A stretch of DNA of 64,000 nt, taken from assembly GCA_963720735.1 (NCBI GenBank), contig CAVRGL010000010.1, positions 124,001 through 188,000 on the forward strand, in the 5' to 3' direction. The position numbers and the translations under genes are program-made. Numbering within the stretch: the stretch's first letter is position 1; every line of letters starts with the position of its first letter. Of the stretch, positions 24,236 to 32,365 are shown piece after piece. The DNA is from JBBRHQ01 sp963720735 (lineage in GTDB: Bacteria > Actinomycetota > Thermoleophilia > Solirubrobacterales > 70-9). Below the pieces are notes generated by a model. That model did not search any database. It was given only the letters and a program-made list of their open reading frames with translations, and was not told the origin of the DNA.

Positions 24236-25496
24236 TTGCCTCGACCTTCCCGTCCGGGGCCGCGGAGTAAACCACCTCGTCCGCTTCGCGGTCGGGATAC
24301 CCCGCCCAGCGCTCGAAGAAGCGCCGGTAGACCGCGTAGGCCCAGCGCTCGTCGATCGCGTCGGCGGCGCCGTGGCCGCCGCCCGGGACGGTCCAGACGC
24401 GCACCAGCTCGTTGCCGGCGGCCGCCTCGCGGAGGGCCTCCGCCTGGGCGACCGGCACCAGCCAGTCGTCGGCGGAGTGCAGCGCGAGAACCGGGACCCG
24501 AGCCCCGGAGATCGTGTTGCGGGCAGACGATCTCTCCCAGATGACCGCCGGCTCGACCCCGTAGTAGGGAGCCGCCAGCCGCTCGATCGGATCGGCGAAG
24601 TCCTCGAAGTCGACCGGCCAGCGGGAGGCGTGGATGCGTGAGCGCAGCATCGCCTGCAGGCCGGCCATCGGGTCATAGCGCCTGTCGCGGCCGCGCGGGC
24701 GGGAGATCCTCCTCACCATGTAATGGGTGTCGGCAGGGGCGGCTATCGCGATCACGCCGCCATCGATCGACTCCTCGGCGCCTTCCAGGTGGCACGCCCC
24801 CAGCACCGAGGATCCGCCCAGCGAGATTCCCAGCGCGCCGACGGTGGTCGAGCCCGCCCCCTTGAGGAAGCGCCCGGCGCAGACGATGTCCTCGCCCTCC
24901 TTCCATCCCGCGGTCGAGGGGGCCCTGGAGAGGTAGGCGGTGGCACCGAAGCTGCGCAGGTCGATCGCGCAGACGTTGAAGCCCCACTCGTAGAAGGCAC
25001 GGACGGCGATCTCGCGGACGTAGTCGAAACGGCGCGAGGAGAACAGCCCGTGGACGACCACCAGGCCGGGGCGGGGCTGCGGATGGACAGCGATGCTCGC
25101 ACCGATGTGCTCGCCGTCGGCTCCGAGGAACCACTCGTCATTGAACTGGGCCGGATAGGAGTAGCCGACGTCGAGGCCCTGGCGGGTCTGGGCGAGGGCG
25201 AAGCTGGTCAGATCGCGCAGCCCCTTTCGCGTCTCACCCCAGGCACTCGGTTGCAGCTGGTGGGGAATCGCCTCGAGCTCGTCCATCAGGGCGCCCATCG
25301 AGCGCTCTCCGGGAGCCGGGACCGGCAGGGCTTCGGGCTCGCCGCCCTCCAGCAGCGCCTGTCGCACCGGCGCTCCGATCCGTTGCCCGATCAGCCAGGC
25401 CGGGATGGCCAACAGGCCGACGAGGACGTTGAGAGCCTTGGCCGCGCCGTGGAGAGCGCGGTCCTGGCCGCGTGTGGTCGCCAGCGATTCCCACAT
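24228..25496 (-). CDS. Alpha/beta-hydrolase with N-terminal membrane segment
   Basis: A 422-residue protein. A hydrophobic stretch near the N-terminus (ALNVLVGLLAIPAWLIG, about 22-38) probably anchors it. The hydrolase fold follows: LVVVHGLFSSRRFDYV, the nucleophile elbow GISLGGSS, the acid region LALHSADDWLVP and the terminal His in PGGGHGA. It resembles the YheT/acyl-esterase group, but the substrate is unknown. It lies 9 bases after the TetR gene and overlaps the 44-residue protein, so it belongs to the TetR-controlled operon. Confidence 0.8.
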   Translation of the reverse strand: MWESLATTRGQDRALHGAAKALNVLVGLLAIPAWLIGQRIGAPVRQALLEGGEPEALPVPAPGERSMGALMDELEAIPHQLQPSAWGETRKGLRDLTSFALAQTRQGLDVGYSYPAQFNDEWFLGADGEHIGASIAVHPQPRPGLVVVHGLFSSRRFDYVREIAVRAFYEWGFNVCAIDLRSFGATAYLSRAPSTAGWKEGEDIVCAGRFLKGAGSTTVGALGISLGGSSVLGACHLEGAEESIDGGVIAIAAPADTHYMVRRISRPRGRDRRYDPMAGLQAMLRSRIHASRWPVDFEDFADPIERLAAPYYGVEPAVIWERSSARNTISGARVPVLALHSADDWLVPVAQAEALREAAAGNELVRVWTVPGGGHGAADAIDERWAYAVYRRFFERWAGYPDREADEVVYSAAPDGKVEASG

Positions 25497-25505
25497 GCCC
25501 TTGCC

Positions 25506-26105
25506 CTACCTGGGCTCGAGTCCGTCGCAGATCGTCCCGACGACGAGATCCTTCGCCTCGTCGTAATCAGCGTCGGAGGCGGGGATCAGCTCGAAGATCC
25601 AGCCGGAGAGCAGCTGCTCGATCGCGCCATAGAAGGCCATCGAGGCGAACTGCGGGTCGATGTCGGCGCGAAAGGCGCCCTGCTGCTGCCCGTCGGCGAC
25701 GATCTTCGCGATCCCGTCGTAGGCGCGGGAGATCTCCGGAAGATGGGTGCGCCCGAAGGAGTTGGCCGCCCGGGTCACCTCGACGATGATCACCTTCATC
25801 AGCTCCGGGTCGTGACGGTAGGAGTCGACGATGAAGGCGGCGACGGCGGCGAGCTTCTCGCGGGGGCTTGCATCGCTGCCGTCGGTCTCGCCGATCGCTG
25901 CCAGCAGCAGCGACCAGCGCTCGGTGAAGAGCTCGTTCAGCACCTGGTCCTTGGAGCTGAAGTAGTGATAGACGAGCCCGTAGGCAACCCCGGCCTCGTC
26001 GGCGATATCGGAGACACGGGTCGAGTGGAAGCCCTGCCGGGCGAAGACGCGGACAGCGGCGTCGAGGATCTGGCGGCGCTTCTCCATCGGGGGTGCCTTG
26101 GTCAT
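25506..26105 (-). CDS. TetR/AcrR family transcriptional regulator
   Basis: A 199-residue TetR-type repressor. The N-terminal helix-turn-helix is clear: KRRQILDAAVRVFARQGF, then VSDIADEAGVAYGLVYHYF and SSKDQVLNELF. The remainder is an all-helical ligand pocket of the acyl-CoA/fatty-acid-responsive style, but the ligand cannot be identified. Its ATG overlaps the nitrilase gene end by four bases. It most likely binds the 20-base palindrome at 26960-26979 upstream of the operon and controls its own synthesis. Confidence 0.88.
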   Translation of the reverse strand: MTKAPPMEKRRQILDAAVRVFARQGFHSTRVSDIADEAGVAYGLVYHYFSSKDQVLNELFTERWSLLLAAIGETDGSDASPREKLAAVAAFIVDSYRHDPELMKVIIVEVTRAANSFGRTHLPEISRAYDGIAKIVADGQQQGAFRADIDPQFASMAFYGAIEQLLSGWIFELIPASDADYDEAKDLVVGTICDGLEPR

Positions 26106-26932
26106 CGGGCCGGCGCCTCGCTGGGCTGGGGCCATCGGTAGGCCTCGGGCCTGCGGTTGGCAAGGGACGGGAGCGACTCCCGCACCCGCTCCTGCGCCGC
26201 GAGGTCGAGCTCCGCGGCGATGAAGCACTCCTCGTCGGGAGCGACGGCAAGAGTGACGCCCCAGGGATCGACGATCGCCGAGCGGCCATAGGAGTGAAAG
26301 GGCGGCGCCTCGCCGAACTGGTTGGGGGCGAGGACGAAGACCTGGTTCTCGATAGCCCGGGCCCGCAGCAGCACCTGCCAGTGGTCGCGCCCGGTCGCCA
26401 TCGTGAATGCGGAGGGGATGGTGACCAGGCGGGCGCCACGGACGGCGAGGATCCGGTAGAGCTCGGGGAAGCGAAGGTCGTAGCAGACAGATAGGCCGGC
26501 GATCAACCCCTCGAGCGGCGCGGTGACGATCTCGGTCCCTGGCTCCTCGACCTCCGACTCGCGGTAGGTGACTCCCCCGACCTCGACGTCGAACATGTGG
26601 ATCTTTCGGTAGACGGCGGCCTCAGAGCCCTCGGGATCGATCAGCACCGAGGTGTTGTGGCAAAGGCCCTCGGCGCCGCGCTCGCAGATGGAGCCGGCGA
26701 GCAGGTGGATGCCGAGCTCGCGCGCCCAGGAGCCGGCGGCCCCGAGGCTGGGCCCGTCGAGCGGCTCCGCCCCGGCCCGCAGCGCATCGGCGCCGGCCAG
26801 CAGGTTCCACTTCTCGGGCAGGGCGACCAGGCTCGCTCCGTCCGCCGCCGCGGCCCGGACGAGCCGCTCGGCAGCCTCGAGGTTTCGCTCCTTCCGCTCA
26901 GTCGAGTTGAGCTGCACCGCAGCGACGCGCAA
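26102..26932 (-). CDS. Carbon-nitrogen hydrolase (nitrilase/Nit2-like amidase)
   Basis: A 276-residue nitrilase-superfamily amidase with the full Glu-Lys-Cys triad: E in LVALPEKWN, K in VYRKIHMFD and C in GLSVCYDLRFPE. The closest style is Nit1/Nit2 (omega-amidase or deaminated glutathione amidase). The TTG at 26932 is selected because GAGGAAGGGG lies just upstream; the frame stays open to 27079. It is the first gene of a six-gene operon with a TetR regulator, a hydrolase and three small membrane proteins. Confidence 0.86.
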   Translation of the reverse strand: MRVAAVQLNSTERKERNLEAAERLVRAAAADGASLVALPEKWNLLAGADALRAGAEPLDGPSLGAAGSWARELGIHLLAGSICERGAEGLCHNTSVLIDPEGSEAAVYRKIHMFDVEVGGVTYRESEVEEPGTEIVTAPLEGLIAGLSVCYDLRFPELYRILAVRGARLVTIPSAFTMATGRDHWQVLLRARAIENQVFVLAPNQFGEAPPFHSYGRSAIVDPWGVTLAVAPDEECFIAAELDLAAQERVRESLPSLANRRPEAYRWPQPSEAPAR

Positions 26933-26959
26933 TCGCAGACCCCTTCCTCTGATCCGGCA

Positions 26960-26979
26960 GATTGACTGACCAGTCAATC
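26960..26979. promoter_or_regulatory. Palindromic operator, probable TetR binding site
   Basis: GATTGACTG AC CAGTCAATC is a perfect 9-base inverted repeat with a 2-base spacer, 28 bases before the nitrilase start. A -10-like TATACT on the minus strand (26996-26991) lies immediately upstream, so a repressor bound here would block initiation. Its size and position fit autoregulation by the TetR protein encoded second in the operon. Confidence 0.8.
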
Positions 26980-27017
26980 GGGCCGGGCCCAGTATAGGGT
27001 CGAGGGGCCGGTAGGGG

Positions 27018-27860
27018 TTAGAGGCCCATCTCGCGAGCCACGAGCCGGTCGAAGACCCGGTCCGGCAGCACCATTCCAAGTCGAGCCTGGATCTTCGCCC
27101 TGCGGCCGATCAGGTAGCGGGTCCTGGGGCGCTTCGCCGTCAGGGCCTCCTCGATCGCGTCGGCGACCTGCTCGGGTGGCACGCCCGCGGCCCCTACTTT
27201 GCGTACGGTCTCGCGGTACGTCTCGAGCTGGCGTCCATAGAGGGGGTCGTGATGCTCGGGGAGGCGCTCGGAGATCAGATCCGCCTCTGCCTGTCCCTTC
27301 TCCCAGATTGGCGTCGCCACCGCACCAGGCTCGATCAGCGAGACCTTGATCCCCCAGGGGCGAAGCTCCTGCCGCAGCGAGTCCCCGATCGCCTCGATCC
27401 CGAACTTGGAGGCGTGGTAGGCGCCGGTGAACGGCAGAGCGGTGCGCCCGCCGACCGAGCTGATGAAGACGATCCGTCCCCGGGCGCGGCGGATCGCCGG
27501 CAGCATCGCCTGGGTGACCGCGACCTGGCCGATCAGGTTGATCTCGATCTGGCGGCGCAGGTCGGGGATCGGCAGCGTCTCCAGCGGCCCCGGGATGGCT
27601 ACGCCGGCGTTGTTGACGAGCCCGTCGAGGCCGCCGGCGCCGAGCTCGGAGTCGACCTCCGCGGCTGCCGCCGCGATCGAGTCCCCCTCGGTGACGTCGA
27701 TCCTCAGCGGCGCCAGGCTCCCGGAGGCGGCGTCGCGCAGGACGCGGCCGTCCTCCTCGCTGCGGACTCCCGCGAAGACCTTCCAGCCGCGCGAGTCGAG
27801 CCGCAGCGCGGCGGTGCGCCCGATGCCGGTCGAGGCCCCTGTGATCAGCGCCGCTGGCAC
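27018..27860 (-). CDS. Short-chain dehydrogenase/reductase (classical SDR)
   Basis: A 280-residue classical SDR with cofactor motif TGASTGIGRTAAL (7-19), NNAG, catalytic Ser in VFISSVGG and YHASK as the Tyr/Lys pair. The C-terminal region (RTRYLIGRRAK, about 245) resembles retinol-dehydrogenase-like or oxidoreductase SDRs acting on hydrophobic substrates. The start is GTG 27860. It ends 39 bases before the operator of the nitrilase operon and is divergent from the next epimerase gene across a long dyad. Confidence 0.85.
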   Translation of the reverse strand: MPAALITGASTGIGRTAALRLDSRGWKVFAGVRSEEDGRVLRDAASGSLAPLRIDVTEGDSIAAAAAEVDSELGAGGLDGLVNNAGVAIPGPLETLPIPDLRRQIEINLIGQVAVTQAMLPAIRRARGRIVFISSVGGRTALPFTGAYHASKFGIEAIGDSLRQELRPWGIKVSLIEPGAVATPIWEKGQAEADLISERLPEHHDPLYGRQLETYRETVRKVGAAGVPPEQVADAIEEALTAKRPRTRYLIGRRAKIQARLGMVLPDRVFDRLVAREMGL

Positions 27861-27866
27861 ACCGCC

Positions 27867-27944
27867 ACCCTAGCCTCTGACGCCGAACTGCACGTTTGGT
27901 CCGCATTGCGGCCCTTAGGTGAAGTTCGGCGCTGGCGTAGGGTT
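27867..27944. promoter_or_regulatory. Long imperfect inverted repeat between divergent SDR genes
   Basis: The left arm (27867-27889) and right arm (27923-27944) are near-complementary over about 22 bases, including the perfect core GCCGAACT / AGTTCGGC and outer CCCTA / TAGGG. It fills the spacer between the divergent starts 27860 and 27951. It may bind a regulator or form a cruciform. The annotation rests on symmetry only. Confidence 0.45.
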
Positions 27945-27950
27945 GAAGCC

Positions 27951-28928
27951 ATGGCGAAGACGGCATTCGTTACCGGGGGCTCGGGATTCATCGGCGGCCG
28001 GTTGATCACCCGCCTGGTCGCCGACGGATGGACGGTGCGGGCGCTGGCGCGCTCCGACGCCTCCGCCGCGGCGGTCGAGGCGCTCGGGGCCGAGGCGGTG
28101 CGCGGCGACCTCGACGACCGCGACTCGATGGCCGCCGGCGCCGAGGGATGCGAGTTCACCTTCCACCTGGCCGCCCACCTCGGAGAGTGGGGGCCGTGGG
28201 AGGAGTTCGAGCGCGGCAACGTGACCGGCACGCGCAACGCGCTTGCGGCCTCGGAGGCAGCCGGGGTGCGGCGCTTCGTCCACTGCGGAACCGAGGCGGC
28301 GCTGATGGCAGGCGAACCGCTGGTCAACGTCGATGAGACCGCGCCTCTGCGGCCCGACTCGAAGGCCCCCTACCCGGCCACCAAGGCGCGGGCCGAGCAG
28401 GCGGTGAGGAACGCCAACCGAGAGGGCTTCGAGACGGTGATCATCCGGCCCCGCTTCGTCTGGGGCGAGGGCGACACCACCCTGGTACCGGTGATGCGGG
28501 AGATGATCGAGAAGGGTCGCTTCGCCTGGATCGGTGGGGGGCGCAACCTGACCGCGATCACCCACGTCGACAACGTCGTCGAGGGCCTCGTGCTGGGGGC
28601 GGAGCGCGGCGCGCCGGGGGAGGTCTACTTCGTCACCGACGGCGACCCGGTCGTCCTGCGCGATTTCATCACCGAGATGCTCGCCACGAAGGGGGTGGTG
28701 CCGCCCGATCGAAGCCTGCCGGGCGCCCTCGCCGGACCGATGGCGGCGGTTTCCGAAGCGGCCTGGAAAGCCCTGCCGCTTCCCGGAGCACCGCCGCTCA
28801 GCCGCTTCACCGCGTGGTTGATGACACAGGAGTGCACCATTGATATTTCGAAGGCGCGGGCCGAGCTCGGCTACGAGCCTGTGGTCAGCCGCGAGCAGGG
28901 CCTGGCCGAGATGCGCGCCGCGGCCTGA
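27951..28928 (+). CDS. NAD-dependent epimerase/dehydratase (3-beta-HSD-like SDR)
   Basis: A 325-residue extended SDR with FVTGGSGFIGGRLITRLV at the N-terminus and YPATK as the active-site Tyr/Lys. The middle (RPRFVWGEGDTTLVP, then THVDNVVEGLVLG) is typical of the 3-beta-hydroxysteroid dehydrogenase/isomerase branch, which act on sterol-like or other hydrophobic alcohols. The ATG at 27951 follows GGGTTGAAGCC. It shares a divergent spacer with the preceding SDR and converges with the MerR gene. Confidence 0.85.
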   Translation: MAKTAFVTGGSGFIGGRLITRLVADGWTVRALARSDASAAAVEALGAEAVRGDLDDRDSMAAGAEGCEFTFHLAAHLGEWGPWEEFERGNVTGTRNALAASEAAGVRRFVHCGTEAALMAGEPLVNVDETAPLRPDSKAPYPATKARAEQAVRNANREGFETVIIRPRFVWGEGDTTLVPVMREMIEKGRFAWIGGGRNLTAITHVDNVVEGLVLGAERGAPGEVYFVTDGDPVVLRDFITEMLATKGVVPPDRSLPGALAGPMAAVSEAAWKALPLPGAPPLSRFTAWLMTQECTIDISKARAELGYEPVVSREQGLAEMRAAA

Positions 28929-28935
28929 TCCCGCC

Positions 28936-29676
28936 TCAGCGGCCCGCCGGATGCTTCTCCAGCTCGGCGATCAGCAGCTTGGTGTGCAGGGCGGCGATCA
29001 GGTCCTTGAGCGGCTCCGCGCCCGCCTCGATCAGCTCGGCGACCCGCTCGGGCTCCATCTCCCCGGCGAGGCGCTCGGTCAGCACCCCCACCTCCTCCTT
29101 GACGAGCTGCTCCAGCGCCCGCTTGTAGCGCAGCGTGTCGTAGACGGTGAAGCCGATCTCCTCGTCATAGCCGCCGGCGCGGAAGCGGCTGATCGCCTCG
29201 ATCACCTTGACGTCGGAGGGCGAGTAGCCGCGGCTGTTGGGGCTGAGGATCTCCAGCTGCTCGAGGCGGTCGAGCACCTCCTTGGGCACGCCATATGCCT
29301 CGCGGACCTCGGCGGCGCTGGTCCGGGTGCGCTCCCCCTCGAGCGCCCGCTCGAGGATCCGGTCCTCGATCTCGATCAGCGCCCGGGCCCGGTCCGGACC
29401 CTGGTCGAGGACTGTCTTGATCGCCCGAAGCGGCATGTAGCGCTCCTCCTGAAGGCGCTTGATCAGGCGGATCCGCTCGACGAACTCGGGCGGGTAGTAG
29501 GCCATGTTGCGCGAGGTCTTGACCGGCTCCGGCAGCAGGCCCTCGCGCAGGTAGTGCTTGATCGTCGGCGCCGGCACGCCGGAGGCCTCGGCCAGCTCCT
29601 TCATCCGCAGCAGCCCGGCCGACCCGTTCGAGCCCTCCCCCGCTCCCTTCCGCTTGGCCTGCGCTTGCGGTGTCAT
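28936..29676 (-). CDS. MerR family transcriptional regulator
   Basis: A 246-residue MerR-type regulator. The winged helix-turn-helix (about 24-90) shows LLRMKELAEASGVPAPTIKHYLREGLLP and YYPPEFVERIRLIKRL. A long coiled region follows, then about 130 residues without metal-binding cysteines, so a small-molecule or acyl-CoA ligand is more likely than a metal. It is the last gene of the six-gene acyl-CoA operon, overlapping the CoA-transferase gene by four bases, and probably regulates that operon. Confidence 0.85.
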   Translation of the reverse strand: MTPQAQAKRKGAGEGSNGSAGLLRMKELAEASGVPAPTIKHYLREGLLPEPVKTSRNMAYYPPEFVERIRLIKRLQEERYMPLRAIKTVLDQGPDRARALIEIEDRILERALEGERTRTSAAEVREAYGVPKEVLDRLEQLEILSPNSRGYSPSDVKVIEAISRFRAGGYDEEIGFTVYDTLRYKRALEQLVKEEVGVLTERLAGEMEPERVAELIEAGAEPLKDLIAALHTKLLIAELEKHPAGR

Positions 29677-30908
29677 CCCATGAACGAGGACTGGGGTGCC
29701 CCCGAGACCCCCGCCACCGCCCCCGAGGAGATCAGCGCGGCGATCTCCTCCTCGGAGTAACCGACGCCGCGCAGCGCCTCCTCGGTGTGCTCGCCGAGGG
29801 CGGGCGCGGGGCGCTCGACCCTGCCGGGGGTGCGCGAGAGCTTGATCGGGATCCCCACCTGGCGCACCGGCCCGATCTCGGGCTGTTCGAGCTCGACCAC
29901 CATCTCGCGCGCCTTGACCAGGTCGGAGTCGAGGGCCTCATCGAGGTCGAGGATCGGCTCGATGCAGCAGTCATGCTCGTCGTTGAAGGCGAGCCACTGA
30001 TCCCGGGTGCGGGAGCGGAAGATCGCAGCGATCTCCCGCCAGGCCTCCGAGCCGGGGCGCTCGAACTGCTTCTCGATCAGCTCGGGGCGCCCGGCGCCGT
30101 TGCAGAAGGCGGCCCAGAACTTCGGCTCCAGCGCTCCGCAGCTGACCCACCCGTTGGCCACCTCGTAGGGGAAGTAGCAGACGATCCGGCCCGCCAGCTC
30201 GAGGTCGCCGCGGCGCGGGACGGTCCCGTCGCAGAAGTAGCGCCCGGCGACCATCGCCAACCAGGAGAGCGCGCCATCGGTCATCGAGATGTCGACCAGC
30301 TGACCCTCGCCGGAGCGCCGGCGCTCGTGCAGGGCGGCCATCACTCCCAGGGCGGCCATCATCCCGCCGCCGCCGAGGTCAGCGATCTGGCCCGCCGACT
30401 GCACCGGCGCACCGCCCGCGGCGCCGGTCAGGCCGAGCATGCCGATCAGCCCCAGGTAGTTGGTGTCGTGCCCGGCTCGCTCCCTCATCGGGCCGTCCTG
30501 GCCGTAACCGGTGATCGCGCAATAGACGATTCCGGGGTTCGCCTCCCGCATCCGCTCGTAGCCGACCCCGAGGCGGTCGAGGACGCCGGGGCGGAACCCG
30601 TCGAGGACGACGTCATGGGCCTCCACCAACCGCAGCAGGGCCTCGCGGCCCTGCTGCGACTTCAGATCCAGCCGGATCGAGCGCTTGCCGCGGTTCAGCG
30701 CCAAATACAGAGCCGAGCGGGTGCCGAGTTGCTGCTGGTCGTCGGTGCCGTAGTAGGGCGGGGCCCAGCGGACATAGTCGCCTGCCCCGGTGTCCTCGAC
30801 CTTGAGCACCTCGGCGCCGAGGTCGGCGAGCAGCAGCGAGCAGAAGCCGCCGGGGAGCAGTCTGGTCAGGTCGAGGATGCGGATGTCGCCGAGCGGCAGG
30901 TCGATCAT
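29673..30908 (-). CDS. CaiB/BaiF-type (family III) CoA-transferase or acyl-CoA racemase
   Basis: A 411-residue family III CoA-transferase. The opening DIRILDLTRLLPGGFCSLLLADLGAEV and EDTGAGDYVRW are characteristic, as are NRGKRSIRLDLKS and SAGQIADLGGGGMMAA. The family includes CoA-transferases and alpha-methylacyl-CoA racemases, and AMACR-like racemisation of a branched acyl-CoA fits the acyl-CoA dehydrogenase and hydratase neighbours. It overlaps both flanking genes by four bases (ATGA) and is thus translationally coupled within the operon. Confidence 0.85.
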   Translation of the reverse strand: MIDLPLGDIRILDLTRLLPGGFCSLLLADLGAEVLKVEDTGAGDYVRWAPPYYGTDDQQQLGTRSALYLALNRGKRSIRLDLKSQQGREALLRLVEAHDVVLDGFRPGVLDRLGVGYERMREANPGIVYCAITGYGQDGPMRERAGHDTNYLGLIGMLGLTGAAGGAPVQSAGQIADLGGGGMMAALGVMAALHERRRSGEGQLVDISMTDGALSWLAMVAGRYFCDGTVPRRGDLELAGRIVCYFPYEVANGWVSCGALEPKFWAAFCNGAGRPELIEKQFERPGSEAWREIAAIFRSRTRDQWLAFNDEHDCCIEPILDLDEALDSDLVKAREMVVELEQPEIGPVRQVGIPIKLSRTPGRVERPAPALGEHTEEALRGVGYSEEEIAALISSGAVAGVSGAPQSSFMG

Positions 30909-31465
30909 CGCGCATCCCCTTCCGCCCGCTTCGCGATCGCGCCCAGCAGGCTGCGGCGAATGATCCCGCTGCCGAATCGCACCGCGAGCCAGTAGAGCCT
31001 GAAGCGGCGCCTGCTGGCCGGGTCGGTGGCCTTCACCCAGGTACGGGTCTCCAGCTCGGTCCCCCTGGGCGTCGGACGGAGGCGGAAGTCCATCGCCATC
31101 TTGACGAAACCCGGGCGGTTGAAGCCGGAGAAGGCCGAGACGCCGCCGACCGGCACGCTCTCACCGCCGCTGAGCCGCCAGGGTTGGCCTATCCCCCCGA
31201 AGACGAGCTCCTCGGCGCCGCCGTCGCCGAGCTCCGCGAAGCCGATCTCGGTCATCCCGTCGAGGAAGGGCCGATCGCCCGGGCCGGTGCGGCGGGAGAT
31301 CCCCCGCACCCTCATCAGCAGCCGCGCCAGGGGCACGTCGGCGGGGGTCACCGCGCGGATCGCGGCGCCGACCCGAGCGGGATCGGCGGCGATCGCACGC
31401 TGGTGGTGCTCGCCGAAATCCGGCGCCGGCATCACTTGCTCGAGCAGCGGGGCGGCCGCCGCCAT
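30905..31465 (-). CDS. Conserved-looking protein of unknown function, SRPBCC/START-like
   Basis: A 186-residue soluble protein with no signal peptide. Its C-terminal two thirds alternate strands and end in a long helix (RRFRLYWLAVRFGSGIIRRS), with ELETRTWVKATDPAS before it. That layout resembles the helix-grip (SRPBCC/START) fold that binds hydrophobic ligands. I do not recognise a specific family. It starts directly after the BKACE stop and overlaps the CoA-transferase gene, so it likely serves the same acyl-CoA pathway. Confidence 0.65.
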   Translation of the reverse strand: MAAAAPLLEQVMPAPDFGEHHQRAIAADPARVGAAIRAVTPADVPLARLLMRVRGISRRTGPGDRPFLDGMTEIGFAELGDGGAEELVFGGIGQPWRLSGGESVPVGGVSAFSGFNRPGFVKMAMDFRLRPTPRGTELETRTWVKATDPASRRRFRLYWLAVRFGSGIIRRSLLGAIAKRAEGDAR

Positions 31466-32365
31466 CTACGCTCCGGCTCCGGCGACCGTGCGCTTCGGCA
31501 GCCCCAGCAGCTGGCGCGCCTCGGCGACCGTCGCCGCGTGCCGGCCCACGTCCTCGGCCATCTGGCGCGCCTTGGCGATCAGCTCGCCGTTCGAGCGCGC
31601 CATCTCGCCGTCGGGCAGGTAGAGGTTGTCCTCGAGCCCGGCGCGGACGTTGCCGCCGAGGACGAGCGAGGCGCCGAGCAGCTTCCACTGATCGCGGGAG
31701 ATGCCGATCACCTGCCAGGCGTTCGGGCCCTCGGCGCCGCCGGGCACCTGCTCGGACATCATCGCGACGTTGCGGGCATTCGGCCGGATGCCCCCGTTCA
31801 CCCCCATCACCAGGGAGATCTGCAGCGGCGGCTCGAGCAGGCCCATGTCGATCAGCGGGTCGAGGTTGGCGACGTGCCCGGCGTCGAAGCACTCGTGCTC
31901 TGGCTTTATCCCCAGCTCCCGCATCGCTCCGAGGAACTCGATGATCGTGTCGAAGCTGTTCTCGAACACGGCCTTGAAGACGAAGTCCTTGCGGCGCTTC
32001 GAGTACTTCGCGTAGTTCATCGAGCTCATGTTGAGAGCGGCGACGTCGGGCTTCGGCTCGCGCAGATAGGCGATCCGCTTTGAGATCGGGACCCCGATCG
32101 CCCCGGTCGAGAAGTTGACGATCACGTCGTCGACCTCGGCGAGGATCGCCTCGGTGATCGCCCGGAAGTCCTCGATCTCATACGAGGGAGTGCCGTCCGG
32201 GGTGCGGGCGTGGATGTGGATCTGGCTGGCGCCCTCATCGACCGCGCGCCGCGCCTCGGCCGCGTACTCCTCCGGCGTGTAGGGGATCGCCGGGCACTGG
32301 TCGCGGTTGGCGATCGCGCCGGAGATCGAGCAAGAGATCACCACCGGGTCCTCGAAGCGGCTCAT
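31466..32365 (-). CDS. BKACE beta-keto acid cleavage enzyme (DUF849)
   Basis: A 299-residue TIM-barrel member of the beta-keto acid cleavage (BKACE, formerly DUF849) family. The family condenses a beta-keto acid with acetyl-CoA, releasing acetoacetate and a new acyl-CoA. The zinc ligands are visible as IHIHART and ECFDAGHVAN, with LGGNVRAGLEDN near the C-terminus. The first described member is 3-keto-5-aminohexanoate cleavage enzyme of lysine fermentation, but the substrate here is open. Start and stop overlap or abut both neighbours. It is the key to what the operon degrades. Confidence 0.88.
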   Translation of the reverse strand: MSRFEDPVVISCSISGAIANRDQCPAIPYTPEEYAAEARRAVDEGASQIHIHARTPDGTPSYEIEDFRAITEAILAEVDDVIVNFSTGAIGVPISKRIAYLREPKPDVAALNMSSMNYAKYSKRRKDFVFKAVFENSFDTIIEFLGAMRELGIKPEHECFDAGHVANLDPLIDMGLLEPPLQISLVMGVNGGIRPNARNVAMMSEQVPGGAEGPNAWQVIGISRDQWKLLGASLVLGGNVRAGLEDNLYLPDGEMARSNGELIAKARQMAEDVGRHAATVAEARQLLGLPKRTVAGAGA

